Shown: in pieces, positions 37,721-49,525 of the stretch | How positions within the stretch are numbered: the stretch's first letter is position 1 | Layout: the number at the start of each line of letters is the position of its first letter | Origin: Strongylocentrotus droebachiensis | Lineage: Eukaryota > Echinodermata > Echinoidea > Camarodonta > Strongylocentrotidae | Reading direction: 5' to 3' | Assembly (NCBI GenBank): GCA_035222895.1 | Contig: JAVYIG010009904.1 | Coordinates: forward strand, 1 to 64,000 | DNA length: 64,000 bases | Notes under the pieces: generated by a model | What the model saw: the letters and a program-made list of their open reading frames with translations, nothing else | What the model was told of the DNA's origin: nothing | The model's database searches: none | Program-made: the position numbers and the translations under genes

Positions 37721-37844
37721 TAATCAGAGTTGATTATAAATGGTCATTGAGGCAATTATGACTTAAGACCATAATAGTGTCAGCGGCATGTCTTTGAGCT
37801 GGAAGACTTTGACTAGCAGTGCCGCAAGGCTTGTGTTTTCCGCT
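37721..37844. other. Spacer
   Basis: Nothing recognised. Confidence 0.3.
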
Positions 37845-38130
37845 TCACTTCGGACTCACACACAACCTCTTGGACTCAATATGCAATGGTTGCCTGTGCG
37901 ACATAGAATAACTTTCAAAATCCTACGGCTAGTCAACAAGTCTATTAATGTCCAGAGTGCATAAATGATTGCCTGGTTCGTTGTCCTCAGGTCCATCATT
38001 TACATGCTTACTAATCGTCTCTCTAAGAAAAGTGTGGGAGAACGTCTTACCCACTGATGGAACAAGATACCTACTATTGTGAAGACAGTTTCATCGTTTG
38101 ACTATTTCAAGAAACGTCCTATTTATTGTT
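37845..38130 (+). pseudogene. LINE C-terminal remnant
   Basis: The translation gives MQWLPVRHRITFKILRLVNK near 37880-37940 and, in another frame, WNKIPTIVKTVSSFDYFKKR near 38057-38115. These match the two motifs near the end of L2/CR1-type ORF2 proteins (HWLPVR-RI-FK-LL-YK and LWN-LP-SV-SFKK-LK). Stops and frame changes separate them, and no upstream reverse transcriptase is present. Confidence 0.7.
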
Positions 38131-38329
38131 AGAGGACAATGGATTGTGTTGACTCACCTGGTCTTTTTTAAAGCGATACGCTATTGTTTAAGTGACCCAA
38201 ATAACTTTCTGGAGTAATGTGGGTAACTGTGTAACTGCAAAAAAAAAGCGCTTTATTGAATACCTGGTTTGGATTGGATTGGATTGGATACCTGATTGAA
38301 ATCCCCACAACAACCGAATCAATTTGGCC

Positions 38330-39560
38330 TCTTTCCTTGTAATGACAAGCCACATAGAGCCGACTGACTTAGGAACTAGAAACGGGAAACCAAACCAATT
38401 TGACCTCTTTCCTTTTGATGACACACCACATAGAGCCGACTGAGTGAGGGTATACGGACCAACAACCAAACTAATTTGGCCTCTTTCCTTGTAATGACAC
38501 GCCACATAGAGCCGACTGACTGAGGAACTAGGAACGGACAACCAAACCAATTTGACCTCTTTCCTTGTGATGACACACCACATAGAGCCGACTGAGTGAA
38601 GGACTAGGGACAGACAACCAAACCAATTTGACCTCTTTCCTTGTGATGACATCCAACATAGAGCCGACCGAGTGAGGGACTAGGGACAGACAACCAAATC
38701 AATTTGAACTCTTTCCTTGTGATGAAATCCAACATAGAGCCGACCGAGTGAGGGACTAGGGACAGACAACCAAATCAATTTGAACTCTTTCCTTGTGATG
38801 AAATCCAACATAGAGCCGACCGAGTGAGGAACTAGGAACGGACAACCAAACCAATTTGACCTCTTTCCTTGTGATGACATCCTACATAGAGCCGACCGAG
38901 TGAAGAACTAGGAACGGACAAGCAAACCCGTTTAGACCTTTTCCTTGTGATGACACGCCACATAGAGCCGACCGAGTGAAGAACTAGGAACGGACAAGCA
39001 AACCCGTTTAGACCTTTTCCTTGTGATGACACGCCACATAGAGCCGACTGAGTGAGGGACTAGGAACGGACAACCAAACCAATTTGAACTCTTTCCTTGT
39101 GATGAAATCCTACATAGAGCCGACTGAGTGAGGGACTAGGGACAGACAACCAAACCAGTTTAGACCTTTTCCTTTTGATGACACGCCACATAGAGCCGAC
39201 TGAGTGAGGGACTAGGAACGGACAACCAAACCAATTTGACCTCTTTCCTTGTGATGACATCCTACATAGAGCCGACCGAGTGAAGAACTAGGAAAGGACA
39301 ACCAACTCGTTTAGACCTTTTCCTTTTGATGACACGCCACATAGAGCCGACTGAGTGAGGGTATACGGACCAACAACCAAACCAATTTGGCCTCTTTCCT
39401 TGTAATGACACGCCACATAGAGCCGACTGAGTGAGGAACTAGGAACGGACAACCAAACCAATTTGACCTCTTTCCTTGTGATGACCTCCCTTCATAGAGC
39501 AGACTGAGTGAGGGACTAGGGACAGACAAGCAAACCAGTTTAGACCCTTTCTTTGTGATG
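38330..39560. repeat. 76-bp minisatellite, about 16 copies
   Basis: CATAGAGCCGAC recurs at 38353, 38429, 38505 and onward every 76 bp to about 39492. Units differ by a few substitutions. The minus strand is open in long stretches. Because 76 is not a multiple of 3, the frame rotates over three units (228 bp) and gives repeated peptides such as GKRSNWFGCPFLVP. No start context, splice signal or flanking coding sequence supports translation. Confidence 0.95.
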
Positions 39561-40289
39561 ATACCCTGCATATAAGATCCGATGGTGGGACAAATCCTCA
39601 GGGAAAACATCAGAACTGGCATATGAAATGTGTTGACACTCTTTTAAGAAACCTCACTGAATTGTTCATAATGAATGTAAATGGACCGTTGTAAAGTTCA
39701 GTAGAGTCACATCTCTGAAAATACGACAGCCTTGAAGCCTGGAAGTACTGCCGACAGAGAATGCTAGAGTCTGAGGGATGAGAAACAGTATGACCGCCAA
39801 AGCCCTATAGATGGCACCTAGAGTATACATCTCAAGTTGATAGTACATGCAGGCAGGAGACCCTGGTATTGACGCCCTACCGGAATGAGTTCCAAGAAAG
39901 ACTGCTTAATACGGAATACAGATAATATTGTATGACATACAATGATTTAGCACTCAACATCCTGGCCGGAGAGATTGAAAAACTTCAGCACTCTGCCAAA
40001 GATTGTGTAATGTGGTTGAATGCATGAACTACCAGACTATTGTCTTTATTCCCCATACAAGGAAGTATTTGCTACATATCATCAATGGGGGGGGGGGTAG
40101 GCTTTTTGACTTGAACCTGAGCTTCCTACAAAGATAAGCTACATTTGGAATGGCTGTGGAACCTGTGATGATTTTGCAAGCATCCGGCACACTAAACGAT
40201 GAGATTAGTGAGACAATGTCATTTTGATCGAGCTCATAATTGATGGAAGCAAGCATATCTTTGCATTGGCAGAGGAGTCAGTGGCTGAT
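39561..40289. other. Spacer with no clear gene
   Basis: Unique-looking sequence with a G10 run at about 40087. Some words suggest a decayed retroelement continuous with the next entry, but I cannot align a motif. Confidence 0.3.
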
Positions 40290-40750
40290 TTTACTTGGGA
40301 GTGAAGTGATTCAAGTGATACTGTGCACTGCCCCCATCTCATCTTATCCCTATGCAGACTTGATGAGACATGACTACATAGACGATGGGGAATCCCATGC
40401 CATTTGATTCAGCTCATGAAGATCTTTATGATTGAAGCACACTTAAATTATAGAGGAGACGGTTACTGGTTAGGACAATGCCTAGGACCATGACGAGGGA
40501 GGCAATGGTGTATACCATCTCCATCTCATTTCAACCTCTCTCTATTCTGCATCAATTGAGAAGAGCAACTGATGGTTTGTTAACAGAAGTCCTGGCTGGA
40601 GTCTGAACAACCTGAGATATGCAGATAACAGCACCCTTTATGCCACACGCATGGAAAAAGTTGAAGAACTGTTAGAAACAGTATATAGAGAAAGCTAAGC
40701 TCTTGGGTCGCGTATCAATGTCGCCCAAACCAATATGATTGGCCAAATGA
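40290..40750 (+). pseudogene. Decayed LINE reverse-transcriptase fragment (second lineage)
   Basis: The translation shows WGIPCHLIQLMKIFM near 40390-40435, then LRRATDGLLTEVLAG near 40557-40600, and LRYADNSTLYATRMEKVEEL near 40612-40671. This is the order GIP-HLI-LM / RRAT / YADDTTL-A-----EELL seen in LINE reverse transcriptases of a lineage different from the one at 2.4-4.3 kb. The catalytic YADD reads YADN, and stops and frame shifts interrupt it. Confidence 0.65.
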
Positions 40751-40859
40751 GTCACATTACAACTAATGCCCGATTTTCGCTAACTTTGTTTAAAAAAGAC
40801 TACAAAGAACGCGCGGAAAATTATTTCTGCCATGTGGTTGTGGAAAAGATCGCGAAATT

Positions 40860-41155
40860 TTTTAGGTGGAGGGAGAGGGTGAGAGAGAGGGAAGTGGGAG
40901 GGGAAAGGTGAAAGAAAGGGAGAGTAGATTGGGGAGGGAGGGGATCTGGGGGACAGAGAGGGAGGGGAGAGGGGGATCCGATCGGGTGGGCGACTGAGAC
41001 GGAGAGAAGAGGGGAGGGAGGGGATCGGGGGATTGGGGAAGGAGAGGGAGAGGAGAGGGGTGGGGATGAGGGACTTAGACGGAGAGAAGAGGAAAGGGAG
41101 GGGGTCGGGGTGGGGACAGCGAGGAAGATGAGAGTTTTTTCTCTCTCTTCATTTT
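40860..41155. repeat. Purine-rich minisatellite
   Basis: Nearly all G and A, with GGGAGGGGATCGGGG- and ACGGAGAGAAGAGG-like units that recur at least twice (around 40995 and 41075). It parallels the block at 34195-34370. Confidence 0.8.
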
Positions 41156-41272
41156 TGGGTGGGGGTGGGTACTGTGTAGTTTTTTTTTAAATATAGTTTA
41201 GTTTAGTTTAGAGCCACACACTTTAGGGAACCAAATATTGGGCAAAAAGGGGGCAAATGCGTTTTTACATGA

Positions 41273-41433
41273 CTCTTTTGGTTCCTTGAAATCTGCATCA
41301 TCCATGCAGTGCCTAACCTTTTGTTTGAGTCTGATCAGTTTTAGGTGACAAGCATGATACAGAAGAGCTGTTGGTGGCTTCAAATGCAGATTACCTTCTG
41401 CATCATCGGCTCATGAATGGTATTGAGGCAACC
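41273..41433 (-). pseudogene. Broken Ig-like exon, minus-strand copy B
   Basis: The minus strand reads CTCTAG|GGTTGCCTC followed by a long open run: EGNLHLKPPTALLYHACHLK and then a KQKVRHCMDDADFKEPKE segment. This parallels EGNLCLEPSTVLLDPACHLI of the plus-strand copies. The first conserved Cys codon is TGA, as in minus copy A, and a deletion removes the GT of the donor. The shared TGA suggests both minus copies descend from one already broken exon. Confidence 0.7.
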
Positions 41434-41586
41434 CTAGAGGAGCAGAGCAGAAGAAGAGGGAGATGTGGGGTACTGTTAACCTGACAGATGTGCGAGTGTT
41501 GAGGCCCAGCGCATACTACATGATCTCACCACGACCTGGTCTCGGGAGAAAAGGCAAAGGGTTTGGTCTTAATTCTTGTTCATGCT

Positions 41587-41647
41587 AATCTTCCTCATCA
41601 AGGTTCTTCACTTTTCAAGAGCAATTGGAACCTTGATGAGGAAGATT
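41587..41647. other. Perfect 20-bp stem hairpin
   Basis: AATCTTCCTCATCAAGGTTC at 41587-41606 is followed, after 21 nt, by its exact reverse complement at 41628-41647. There is no tail of T residues and no flanking coding sequence. It could be a small foldback element or a transcribed hairpin; I cannot tell which. Confidence 0.8.
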
Positions 41648-41923
41648 TGACATTGTTAGATATTGCACACCGGGACCCTTTGCGTATTCTTCTAAAATCA
41701 GGCCGTTGTTGGATCATGTATTGTGGGCTGGGGTAGTGTGAATGGAAGGCTGGAGGTACACAGGGTGAGGGAGAGTCATCGGGGGAGGATACCCAATAAT
41801 CCTTGCAAAGTCTCAAATATGTATTTTTTTTAATTGTGTTTTCCTCTTGGCAGCAACAGGATTAAACAAGGGGCAACCCTCCTTCCGGAGATTTTCTGTT
41901 TGACCGTACTTTAATAGAGATTC

Positions 41924-42530
41924 AAGGTAATGCACAGTGTCATTGGTTTTAAACTTAGGGTCAAGTAGTGAACCCTCAAGTGATCCATTTATTCTCTTAT
42001 CTGAAGTGAGCAGCTTGAGATCAAAGGCTAGGCAAATACGACCATTTCATTCAATAGTTAATTGATGTCTCATTGAAAGTATGGTCTGTGCTACTCAAAG
42101 CCGGGAAGCTGCATTTTCATTTCTAGACATTGTAGGTAGTCATGTCATGTAGATCGAGTGCGGATCCACGGAATCTCCCTTAAAGGCCCATTGCACTACT
42201 TGTAGCTACTTGCGCCCTCTATATAACAAACAATGCCTAATCGGTGACCATTGGTCCCCCATGATCCTCTTTTTCTTATGTTAACCGAGAGCTGAGTTGA
42301 TGAGATAACCACCTGTCCATTGACCTTGCAGGTTGCTCTAATCCCTCATGTAAACTAGTACAGATAAGCTTTAAGATTGAGTTAGTATAGGTGGTGAGGT
42401 ATTCAACAAGCTTCGATGATAGTCCCTCACTTAGCTTACTCCTCCGCCCCAGCCAGGAGCGGAGGGAGTGAGGGTGTAATTTTATTTGCCCGTCAAATTG
42501 GTGGCTGATACTGACACTGTGCATTACCTT
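41924..42530. mobile_element. 607-bp TIR element
   Basis: AAGGTAATGCACAGTGTCA at 41924-41942 is matched by its exact complement at 42512-42530. The interior shows no transposase. No identical target duplication is evident next to the ends. The right flank (AGCTGAGTGGGATGAAACT) is itself repeated, inverted, near the start of the window (27-45). Confidence 0.75.
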
Positions 42531-42559
42531 TAGCTGAGTGGGATGAAACTTTTATCAAT

Positions 42560-42870
42560 TATTAGTGTTTTATGATGATGATGATGATGATGGTTTTATT
42601 TTTATTAAGATTACTATAATTACTATTCGTTATCATTAGTATTTACATTATTATTGTTATTGCTTTTATTATTAGTATTTTCCATTATCCTTTAAATAAT
42701 TATTAGTATTGTTAAGATTATAATAATTAATATTTTAATATAATTATTCCATTTTCCTTTAAATAATTAGTATTATTGGTTAGATTAATGGTTAATTAAT
42801 ATTAGTTATTATTAGTAGTAGTATTATTATCATCATCATCATCATCATCATAAACATTGATATTATTATT
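42560..42870. repeat. AT-rich inverted block with (ATG)n and (CAT)n arms
   Basis: GTTTTATGATGATGATG at about 42567 and CATCATCATCATAAAC at about 42840 form complementary arms. They flank about 240 bp of ATTA/TTAT-rich DNA. Confidence 0.7.
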
Positions 42871-43330
42871 GATATTAACTATGTTGGGTTGCATTCTCAT
42901 TTGAACCAAACAGCTTTAAGATCAAATCATGTTCTCCGATATCTCTGGGACAGGCTTCTCCTTCAGAATGGCGGAAGAATAAACTCTGCGTTTGATCACA
43001 ACTAGATAAATCTTTGTTGATGCGTCTGGTTGTGACCAAACGCAGAGCTGTTTACTTCCTCTTTCCTGAAGATGCCTGTGCTAGTGACATCGAACTCCAT
43101 GATTTGGTAAGAGGGGTCTGTTGGGTTGAGATGAGAAGAACTCTAACATCTATAGGGTATTAAGCCCTTGTCATGATAGTGTCTATTGTCTCTCATAGCT
43201 TTATTTTATTTACCACAATAAATCATATGTATCTACCTATTATTGCTTAGTATTATAGTACTATAGTATTATAATTTATTGTGTTATGTATTATTCTTTA
43301 TTGATTAATTTATATGTTAGTATAATTTAG

Positions 43331-43414
43331 TTTATCCCACATACTTAATTTAATTTAGTTTATCCCACATACTTAATTTAATTTAGTTTATCCCACATAC
43401 TTAATTTAATTTAT
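43331..43414. repeat. 28-bp tandem repeat, three copies
   Basis: TTTATCCCACATACTTAATT plus 8 bases is repeated without change at 43331, 43359 and 43387. Confidence 0.95.
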
Positions 43415-43436
43415 TTATCGTTATTATTATTATTTA

Positions 43437-43890
43437 TAATGAGTAAAGGATTATTTCGTGACATTGTTACCACTCCCGTCTGATTGCGTGTGTGTAGAGC
43501 AGTCATGGAGTGATTTATCTCCTAGCAATTGGTGACGTAGGATACATGGGAGGCGCTCGGTTTGGGAAACTTTAAGCTTCTTTCATTCGTCAGTTATCTT
43601 GCACTTGTTCGGTTTGTTGGAGAGAGATGGCAGTGCGAGTGAGTGTGTGGTGGTGCTATGTCTGACATAACACCGCCACACACCCACACGCACTCCTCTT
43701 TCTCCTCAACTAGCCGAATTTGTGCATTTTAACCGACGGATGGTAGAGGCTGATCGTGACTCGGATCGGGCGTTCCTGCGTCATCTTTTGTTTGGGGATA
43801 CAATCACACCATGGCTTGTCTATACACATGCAATGAGATGGGAATGGTAACAATGTGACAAAACTCATCCTTTTTCTCATTCTATTGCTC
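43437..43890. repeat. Long, spacerless inverted repeat (arms about 226 bp)
   Basis: The sequence folds back on itself around 43663. The innermost 20 bases of each arm (GTGTGTGGTGGTGCTATGTC on the left) differ at two positions, both G-U compatible in RNA. Further out, GTGACATTGTTACCACTCCC on the left pairs with a GTCACATTGTTACCATTCCC-like arm read from the right. CATGG-GTGATT and AATGAG-AAAGGAT blocks also pair in order. It resembles a foldback transposon or an old palindromic duplication. Confidence 0.85.
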
Positions 43891-43899
43891 ACATGGGTA

Positions 43900-44148
43900 C
43901 TATTATGATGTTATATTATTGTAAATATGTTATTTTTGTTATTGTTGTTCATGTAACGAAAAAAAAGAAAAAACCACGAGAAGCAAACAGTAGCTGAACA
44001 ACAAATAAACCGTGTCTTGAGTCTTTATTTACCATGTTGATGTTCACGTGCTGGTGTCGAGAACGAATGAGAGATTGAGAGAGGGTGATACCGATTCCGA
44101 TGTAAAACAATGGGAGTGAAAGCAGGGGCGTCACTAGACCTTTTTTTC

Positions 44149-44179
<31 letters not shown>

Positions 44180-45100
44180 TGTAGAGGCCACCAATTACCG
44201 ACAAAACTAGCCACTAATCACCGACAAATACGGTCTACAAATTTAACCCTGTAAACCCGGGGCCGAAAGCTCAGTAAATAGTTTTTCCTATGCACTATCT
44301 ACAATACGTGCGTATGCGCACATTGTCATTTTCCTCGACGACATAAATATACGATTTATTTCGTCAACTTAGTCAGCATATTAGCCAGCCACGTATACCC
44401 CCCCCCCTCAATTTGTTTCAATATTTAACAAACTATATATATATATATATTTGTGCTGAAGGAGGCAAAAAAAAAAAAATGTTCCTCCTCCTCCTCCCCC
44501 CCCCCCCCCTTCCCCCAAGCCACTGGACGAAATATCTGACGACGTAATTGTCCAATTTCCGCCCCCCCCCCCCAAATAAAAGCGACATCTCAATTATTCT
44601 TTTTTTTTTTTTTAATGAAAAAATAAAAAATAAAAAAATAATTTAAGACAAAAATTAAAATAATTTTAAAAAAATCCGCCCGCCTTCCCCTACTCCAGAA
44701 AAGCAATCGAGGAGAATTTTTTTTTTTTTGGTGGGGGGGGGGGGCCTTAGCATGCGAATCACTTAAAGAGCCATTCTAACCACACCAAAAAACATAATTT
44801 TTGACGGAGATTCCGAACATGATAATGATTTTTCTTAGAAATCATCAATAATTCTGGAATCTAGCTTTAAAAATGACCGACTCAGAACGCTTGGGAAAAA
44901 GCCCAGTTTCGGAGCTGTATCGCACAATAGCACATGACGTCACTGCAGGAGCCTCTCCGGTGAAAAGGAGGGTGATTTAGGCATTACAAAATTTCCCTCC
45001 CCTTTTTTTCATTTTCCCGAGGGCAGCGCAATGTTATCGACAATATCCTGACAGGTTCGGGATGTCGCACCCCACATCCACCCCCCCCCCCCTTTAGCGA
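43900..45100. other. Gene-poor DNA with many homopolymer runs
   Basis: It contains (GT)n followed by G17 near 44148-44178, C runs near 44400, 44494-44508 and 44562-44573, a G13 near 44732, and a C14 near 45080. Blocks such as GACAATATCCTGACAGG and TGTCGCACCCC...TTTAGCG (45040-45105) recur at 51460-51525, so an interspersed repeat is present. No gene is seen. Confidence 0.5.
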
Positions 45101-45107
45101 CGTCTCT

Positions 45108-46400
45108 GAGTAAAAGCGAGAAATGGAAATAAGTTGAAATGCTGATTTAAAAGACTGAAATGGGAGAGAAATGGAGAGTGAGATAAAAAGGAACAGAGAA
45201 AAGGATTGGAGAAGGAGGAATGGTTTAAAAGGTATGCAGCGAGGGGGAATGAACTGGGGGGGGGGGGGGGCACTCGTTTTTTCGAAGGTTCATAATTCCG
45301 AAACACAAATTTCCCATGCCTACGGGTTCATAATTCCGAACATTTTTGGCATTATTACAAAGTTTCGTTATTCTGAAGGGTTTTTTTAATATACGAAGGT
45401 TCATTATTCCAATGGTTCGTATTTACCAAAAATTAAAAAGGATTAATAATTCCGAAAATGAAAAAGGGTTCGTAATTCCGAAAATGAAATAGGGTTCGTA
45501 ATTCCGAAAATGGAAAAGGTACCTAAACAACTGAAAGACTGAAATGGAATACAGGAGGCCGAGATAGCACATCCCTCTCTCCCCATAAGAGGTCCAAAAG
45601 GGCTCCAGAGAGAGAAAGAGACAGAGACAGGGGAGATAGTAGAAGACAATAGGACAATTTAAAGGACAACTGAAAAAGTAAGGAAGGAGGAGAGGAAAAT
45701 TGGAAAGAGGGAATAAGATTGAAATCGGTGACAGAGAGTGAAAGATAGAAGGGGGTATCATGATTGATTAATAAGGTGATAAGTGGTGGTCATCTCACCG
45801 ATTTCGTTTTATTTTCCTATGTAAAACAATGGGAGTGAAAGCAAAGAATGAAAATTAGTTGAAATGCTGATGAAAAAAGACTGACAAGGGAGAAAAATAT
45901 GGAGAGTGAGATAGAAAGGACCAGAGAAAAGGCTTGGAGGATGAATGTTTTAGAAGGTATACAGCGAGGGCAAATGAACGGGGGCACTCGTCTTTCCGAA
46001 GGTTCGTTTTCCCGAAGGTTCATAATTCCGAAACACAAATTTCCCATACCTAGGGGTTCATAATTCCGAACATGAAATAGGGTTCGTAATTCCGAAAATG
46101 GAAAAAGGTACCTGCATGTAAACAACAAACGAACCACATCCACCCTCTCCACATAAGAGATCCAAAAGGACTGGAGAGAGATAGAGAAACAGAGACAGAG
46201 ACAGGGGATAGAGTAGAAGACAACAAAAGACAATAGGACAATATAAAGGACAACTGAAAAAGAAAAGGAAAGAAAGGAAGGAAGGAGGAGAGGAAAATTA
46301 GAAAGAGGGAATAAGATTGAAATCGGTGATAGAGAGTGAAAGAAAGTAGGGGTATCATGATTGATTAATAAGGTGATAAGTGGTGGTCATCTCACCGATT
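45108..46400. repeat. Tandem segmental duplication with TTCGTAATTCCGAA minisatellite
   Basis: Two copies share, in order, GTTGAAATGCTGAT (45133, 45858), GGAGAGTGAGATA, a GCAGCGAGGG / ACAGCGAGGG block, GGTTCATAATTCCGAAACAC, AGGACAACTGAAAAAG, and TGATTGATTAATAAGGTGAT (45761, 46358). Inside each copy, short tandem motifs of type GGGTTCGTAATTCCGAAAAT are repeated two to five times. Open frames in the pyrimidine strand are low-complexity and not genes. Confidence 0.85.
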
Positions 46401-47120
46401 TCGTTTCATTTTCTGCTTTATATATTAGTTAATTTATTTGTTCGTTTGTTCGCTCGTTGCTTTTTATTTGGTTTTTGTTATTGGCTTCCCCTCCGCCTTT
46501 TTTCTTTTATTCATGGATTAACCGTCCTCTCTTTTCAGGTTCTTTGCAACCAAGTCGGAAGCAAGTAACCGCACCTGGAATGACTTTCAATTTTACTAAA
46601 ATTTGTGGGCAATTTTTCCTAAGTTTTTATATTCCTGGGGGAAAACATGTATCAGGAATAAGTACCTTGCCAACCCCCCCCCCCCCCCCCCCCCCAACCC
46701 CTCCGAAAACAAAAAAATAAACAGAAACAAAAACAAAAAAGGAAAACTCACTGAGATATGGATGAACAGATCGCGTCTTATTACGAAAAAACAAGACGCG
46801 AACCGCTCAAACCGCAATGAGAATAGGCATTTTTCATCACTGTCCTTTTTTTTAAAGCATTGAAACTGTCGCATAATTACAATTATTTTCTTCTCTCATT
46901 CACTTTGCAGCTTGGCCTATTTGTGTATTGAACAAGCATTTAAATAAAAGACGAAGATATGCATGCCTCTCCGAAGAAAGGAGAATCATTTCCTTTTCAA
47001 TTCATTCATTGATGCTATGTCAGAAGAATCTTAGTAGTTTGTTACGCAATTATTACGTAATTAAGCTATTGATAACAAAATTGAATAGCCAAGTTATCTT
47101 ATTCATTGATGCTATGTTAT
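46401..47120. other. Spacer with C19 run
   Basis: A C-run lies at about 46676-46695. Two acceptor-like stretches (TCTCTTTTCAG near 46538 and TCACTTTGCAG near 46911) are present, but no supportable coding exon follows them. Confidence 0.35.
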
Positions 47121-47788
47121 GGCCCGGTCCCACTGGCCTATGGACGCAAAACGTATGCATAAAGGACACAGCGGACGAGCAAAATTTCGGGGGTGACTCC
47201 ATCCGTTTCCATCCGCTCTAGAAATGGACAAAATTTGCGAAAACAGAACGGAAAATAACGGACGTGGGTAGTATGTAGCGGGGATGTTAAACGGATGTTC
47301 ATCGGAAGCCTAGCGGATGAAAGCGGATGGAAGTGGATGACAGCTTTGAATACTTTATATACGAGATGCATACGCTTACATCATTTCTATTTCCGTGCTA
47401 CTAACGATGTATAGACGTCCCATGTACCTTATCTTTCCTCCCTATTTCCGTTTTCAGCTGCAGCGGATGTGAGTTGCGAGGATGCCCAGAGGATGCAGAG
47501 AGGATACAACGGACGTTTAACGGATGATAACGGACATAGAACGTTTGTTGCTCGTATTTGTCGCGGATTTACATCGTAGACGGCGGAAGTTCATCCGTTC
47601 TAAAAGTTTTGTGCAGCTCAAAACTTTTTGCGCGGATGAAATCACAGTGGACGGATGCTCGATGGATAGAGCGTATGAAACACGTATGCAATGAGTACAC
47701 AACTGATGCATAGCGTTTTCCAACGGATGGCAAGATTTGTTTACGTTATACATCCTTTTTGCATCCGTAAGTGCAGTGGGACCGGGCC
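47121..47788. mobile_element. 668-bp TIR element rich in CGGATG repeats
   Basis: GGCCCGGTCCCACTG at 47121 is matched by CAGTGGGACCGGGCC at 47774-47788. The interior is packed with variants of AACGGATG, AGCGGATG and their complements, a composition unlike the AT-rich surroundings. No transposase frame is visible. The outer flanks are TTAT and TTAA, a weak hint of a TTAA-type target. Confidence 0.8.
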
Positions 47789-49525
47789 TTAAGGTAACAC
47801 ACGCATACTAAATTATTTTTTTTCTGTCCAGCATACTTTGTCAGTGCCCTAAATTACTTATTTTGTAATGAAAAGGTGAATATCAAATGTGTATATAATT
47901 CAAGCGTTTATGTATGGTATGCGGGGGGGGGGGGGAGAATCGCCCCAAAGTATTTATTTTGGGAAGAAAAACTCGATATTAAGAATATGTCATGTGTTAT
48001 TTCATGTGTGTCTGACTGCAATTGTACTGACTCACACCTATGGGAATAATAAGCTACTAATCAAAATCAGGAACAATATTTCATAAGCCGAGCATCAACT
48101 GATACACAAACTCTGTCATTTAAGAACAGAAAACCTTTTAACTGTTAACAATACCCGTCTACCTTCCATTTAAATAGGGCCTTCACAATGTGGGAATGAA
48201 AGTACATGTATTGTTATGTTTTTAAAGCAAAAACAATTCAACCCCCCCCCCCCCCCCCCCACACTCTGTGAACGGAGGGATGCCATGCGTGTTCCCAAAC
48301 TCTCCGGCTTGTAACAAAATAACAAATTCTACCCGTATTGACTTTACACACCGGACTTTTGCTGAAAGGGGGGGGGGGGGGGTGCTGAAAAAGGCTCGTA
48401 ATTTTATATCAAAAGAAAAAGGTCGACCCGTATTGACTTAAAACACCGGACTTTTGCTGAAAAAGGGGGGGGGGTCGCTGGGAACACGCATAATTATGCG
48501 TACCCTACATGTATATAACACTTATCATTCAGCAATTGAACTGGTTTAACATTTGTCAAAGTGAAGATGTCTATCAGTGTAATCAAAGAGATTGAACCTG
48601 ACTGGTCAATAAATTAAAGACAATACCAAATATACCAATGTATATACTCCTTAAATTTATTAGTTCAAACAATCAAAAACATTCCGTTTTGCCTGAATGA
48701 AAATATAGAATAAACTTTTGATTGATATGAATAATAGGATATCAAAATTCAATGTATTTCAAAAACACTGCGAAGACCTGTCGACGGAAGACATGTCGCG
48801 ACGTTGATTACGAAGACTGTCAATGTGCTACGTCGATCAGAGAAGCTAAAATGTTCCGCGTCCTGCACTTGGATAAACTACATTTAGTCTAGGAGCGAAA
48901 ACCCAATCCAGGCATTGACGATACCGGGAAAAGAACTCGGCGACGATGAAAATCTCGGTCAATTGAACCTATTGTTACCAAAATAAAATAGACATAGTTT
49001 GTTCGAAATACACCTGTAAAAACTATCGTCGTCGAACAAGGTCAAACGACCTCCAAAAATGTGTAACAGCATACAATTTCATATCTCATGATAATGGTAT
49101 TACAAATGTAATGATTACTTAGTAGCATTTGTTAAACAAAAAAATCAGGTGCATACTTTCGAGAAATTCGACAAGAATGACTTTCACAATGTCAAGGGCA
49201 AACACCGATGTCCACTCTCGTGAATATCAAGTAAAAACACATCGGAAAGAAAATTCACGATATTGACAACTGAATATTTCTTAAAACCTTAAGACATTAC
49301 TTGATTCATTTTATTGACTGTTAAAGAAGACGATGTTTCTATTAATGACTAAAAAATAAAGTCGTCTACAAACGTATTTGGCATCATTATTCAGTCCAAT
49401 AACTTTGTCAAGAAATCTCTTATATTTTCTCTTTTGCTAAAAAAAAAATGCTATCAAAAATACCAGAGTACATACCCGATATAAGTACCAGGCAAAAAAC
49501 ATAGAGACGAGTTACAAAGTAGCTG
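47789..49525. other. Gene-poor region with a short tandem duplication
   Basis: ACCCGTATTGACTT...ACACCGGACTTTTGCTGAAA followed by a G-run occurs twice (48332 and 48427). C20 is at about 48241 and G14 at about 48369. The rest is AT-rich with no recognisable gene. Confidence 0.5.

Noticed and set aside
45423..46358. Overlapping minus-strand frames of 100-138 codons
   Set aside because: They are pyrimidine-strand readings of duplicated, short-motif repeats and differ in frame between the two copies.
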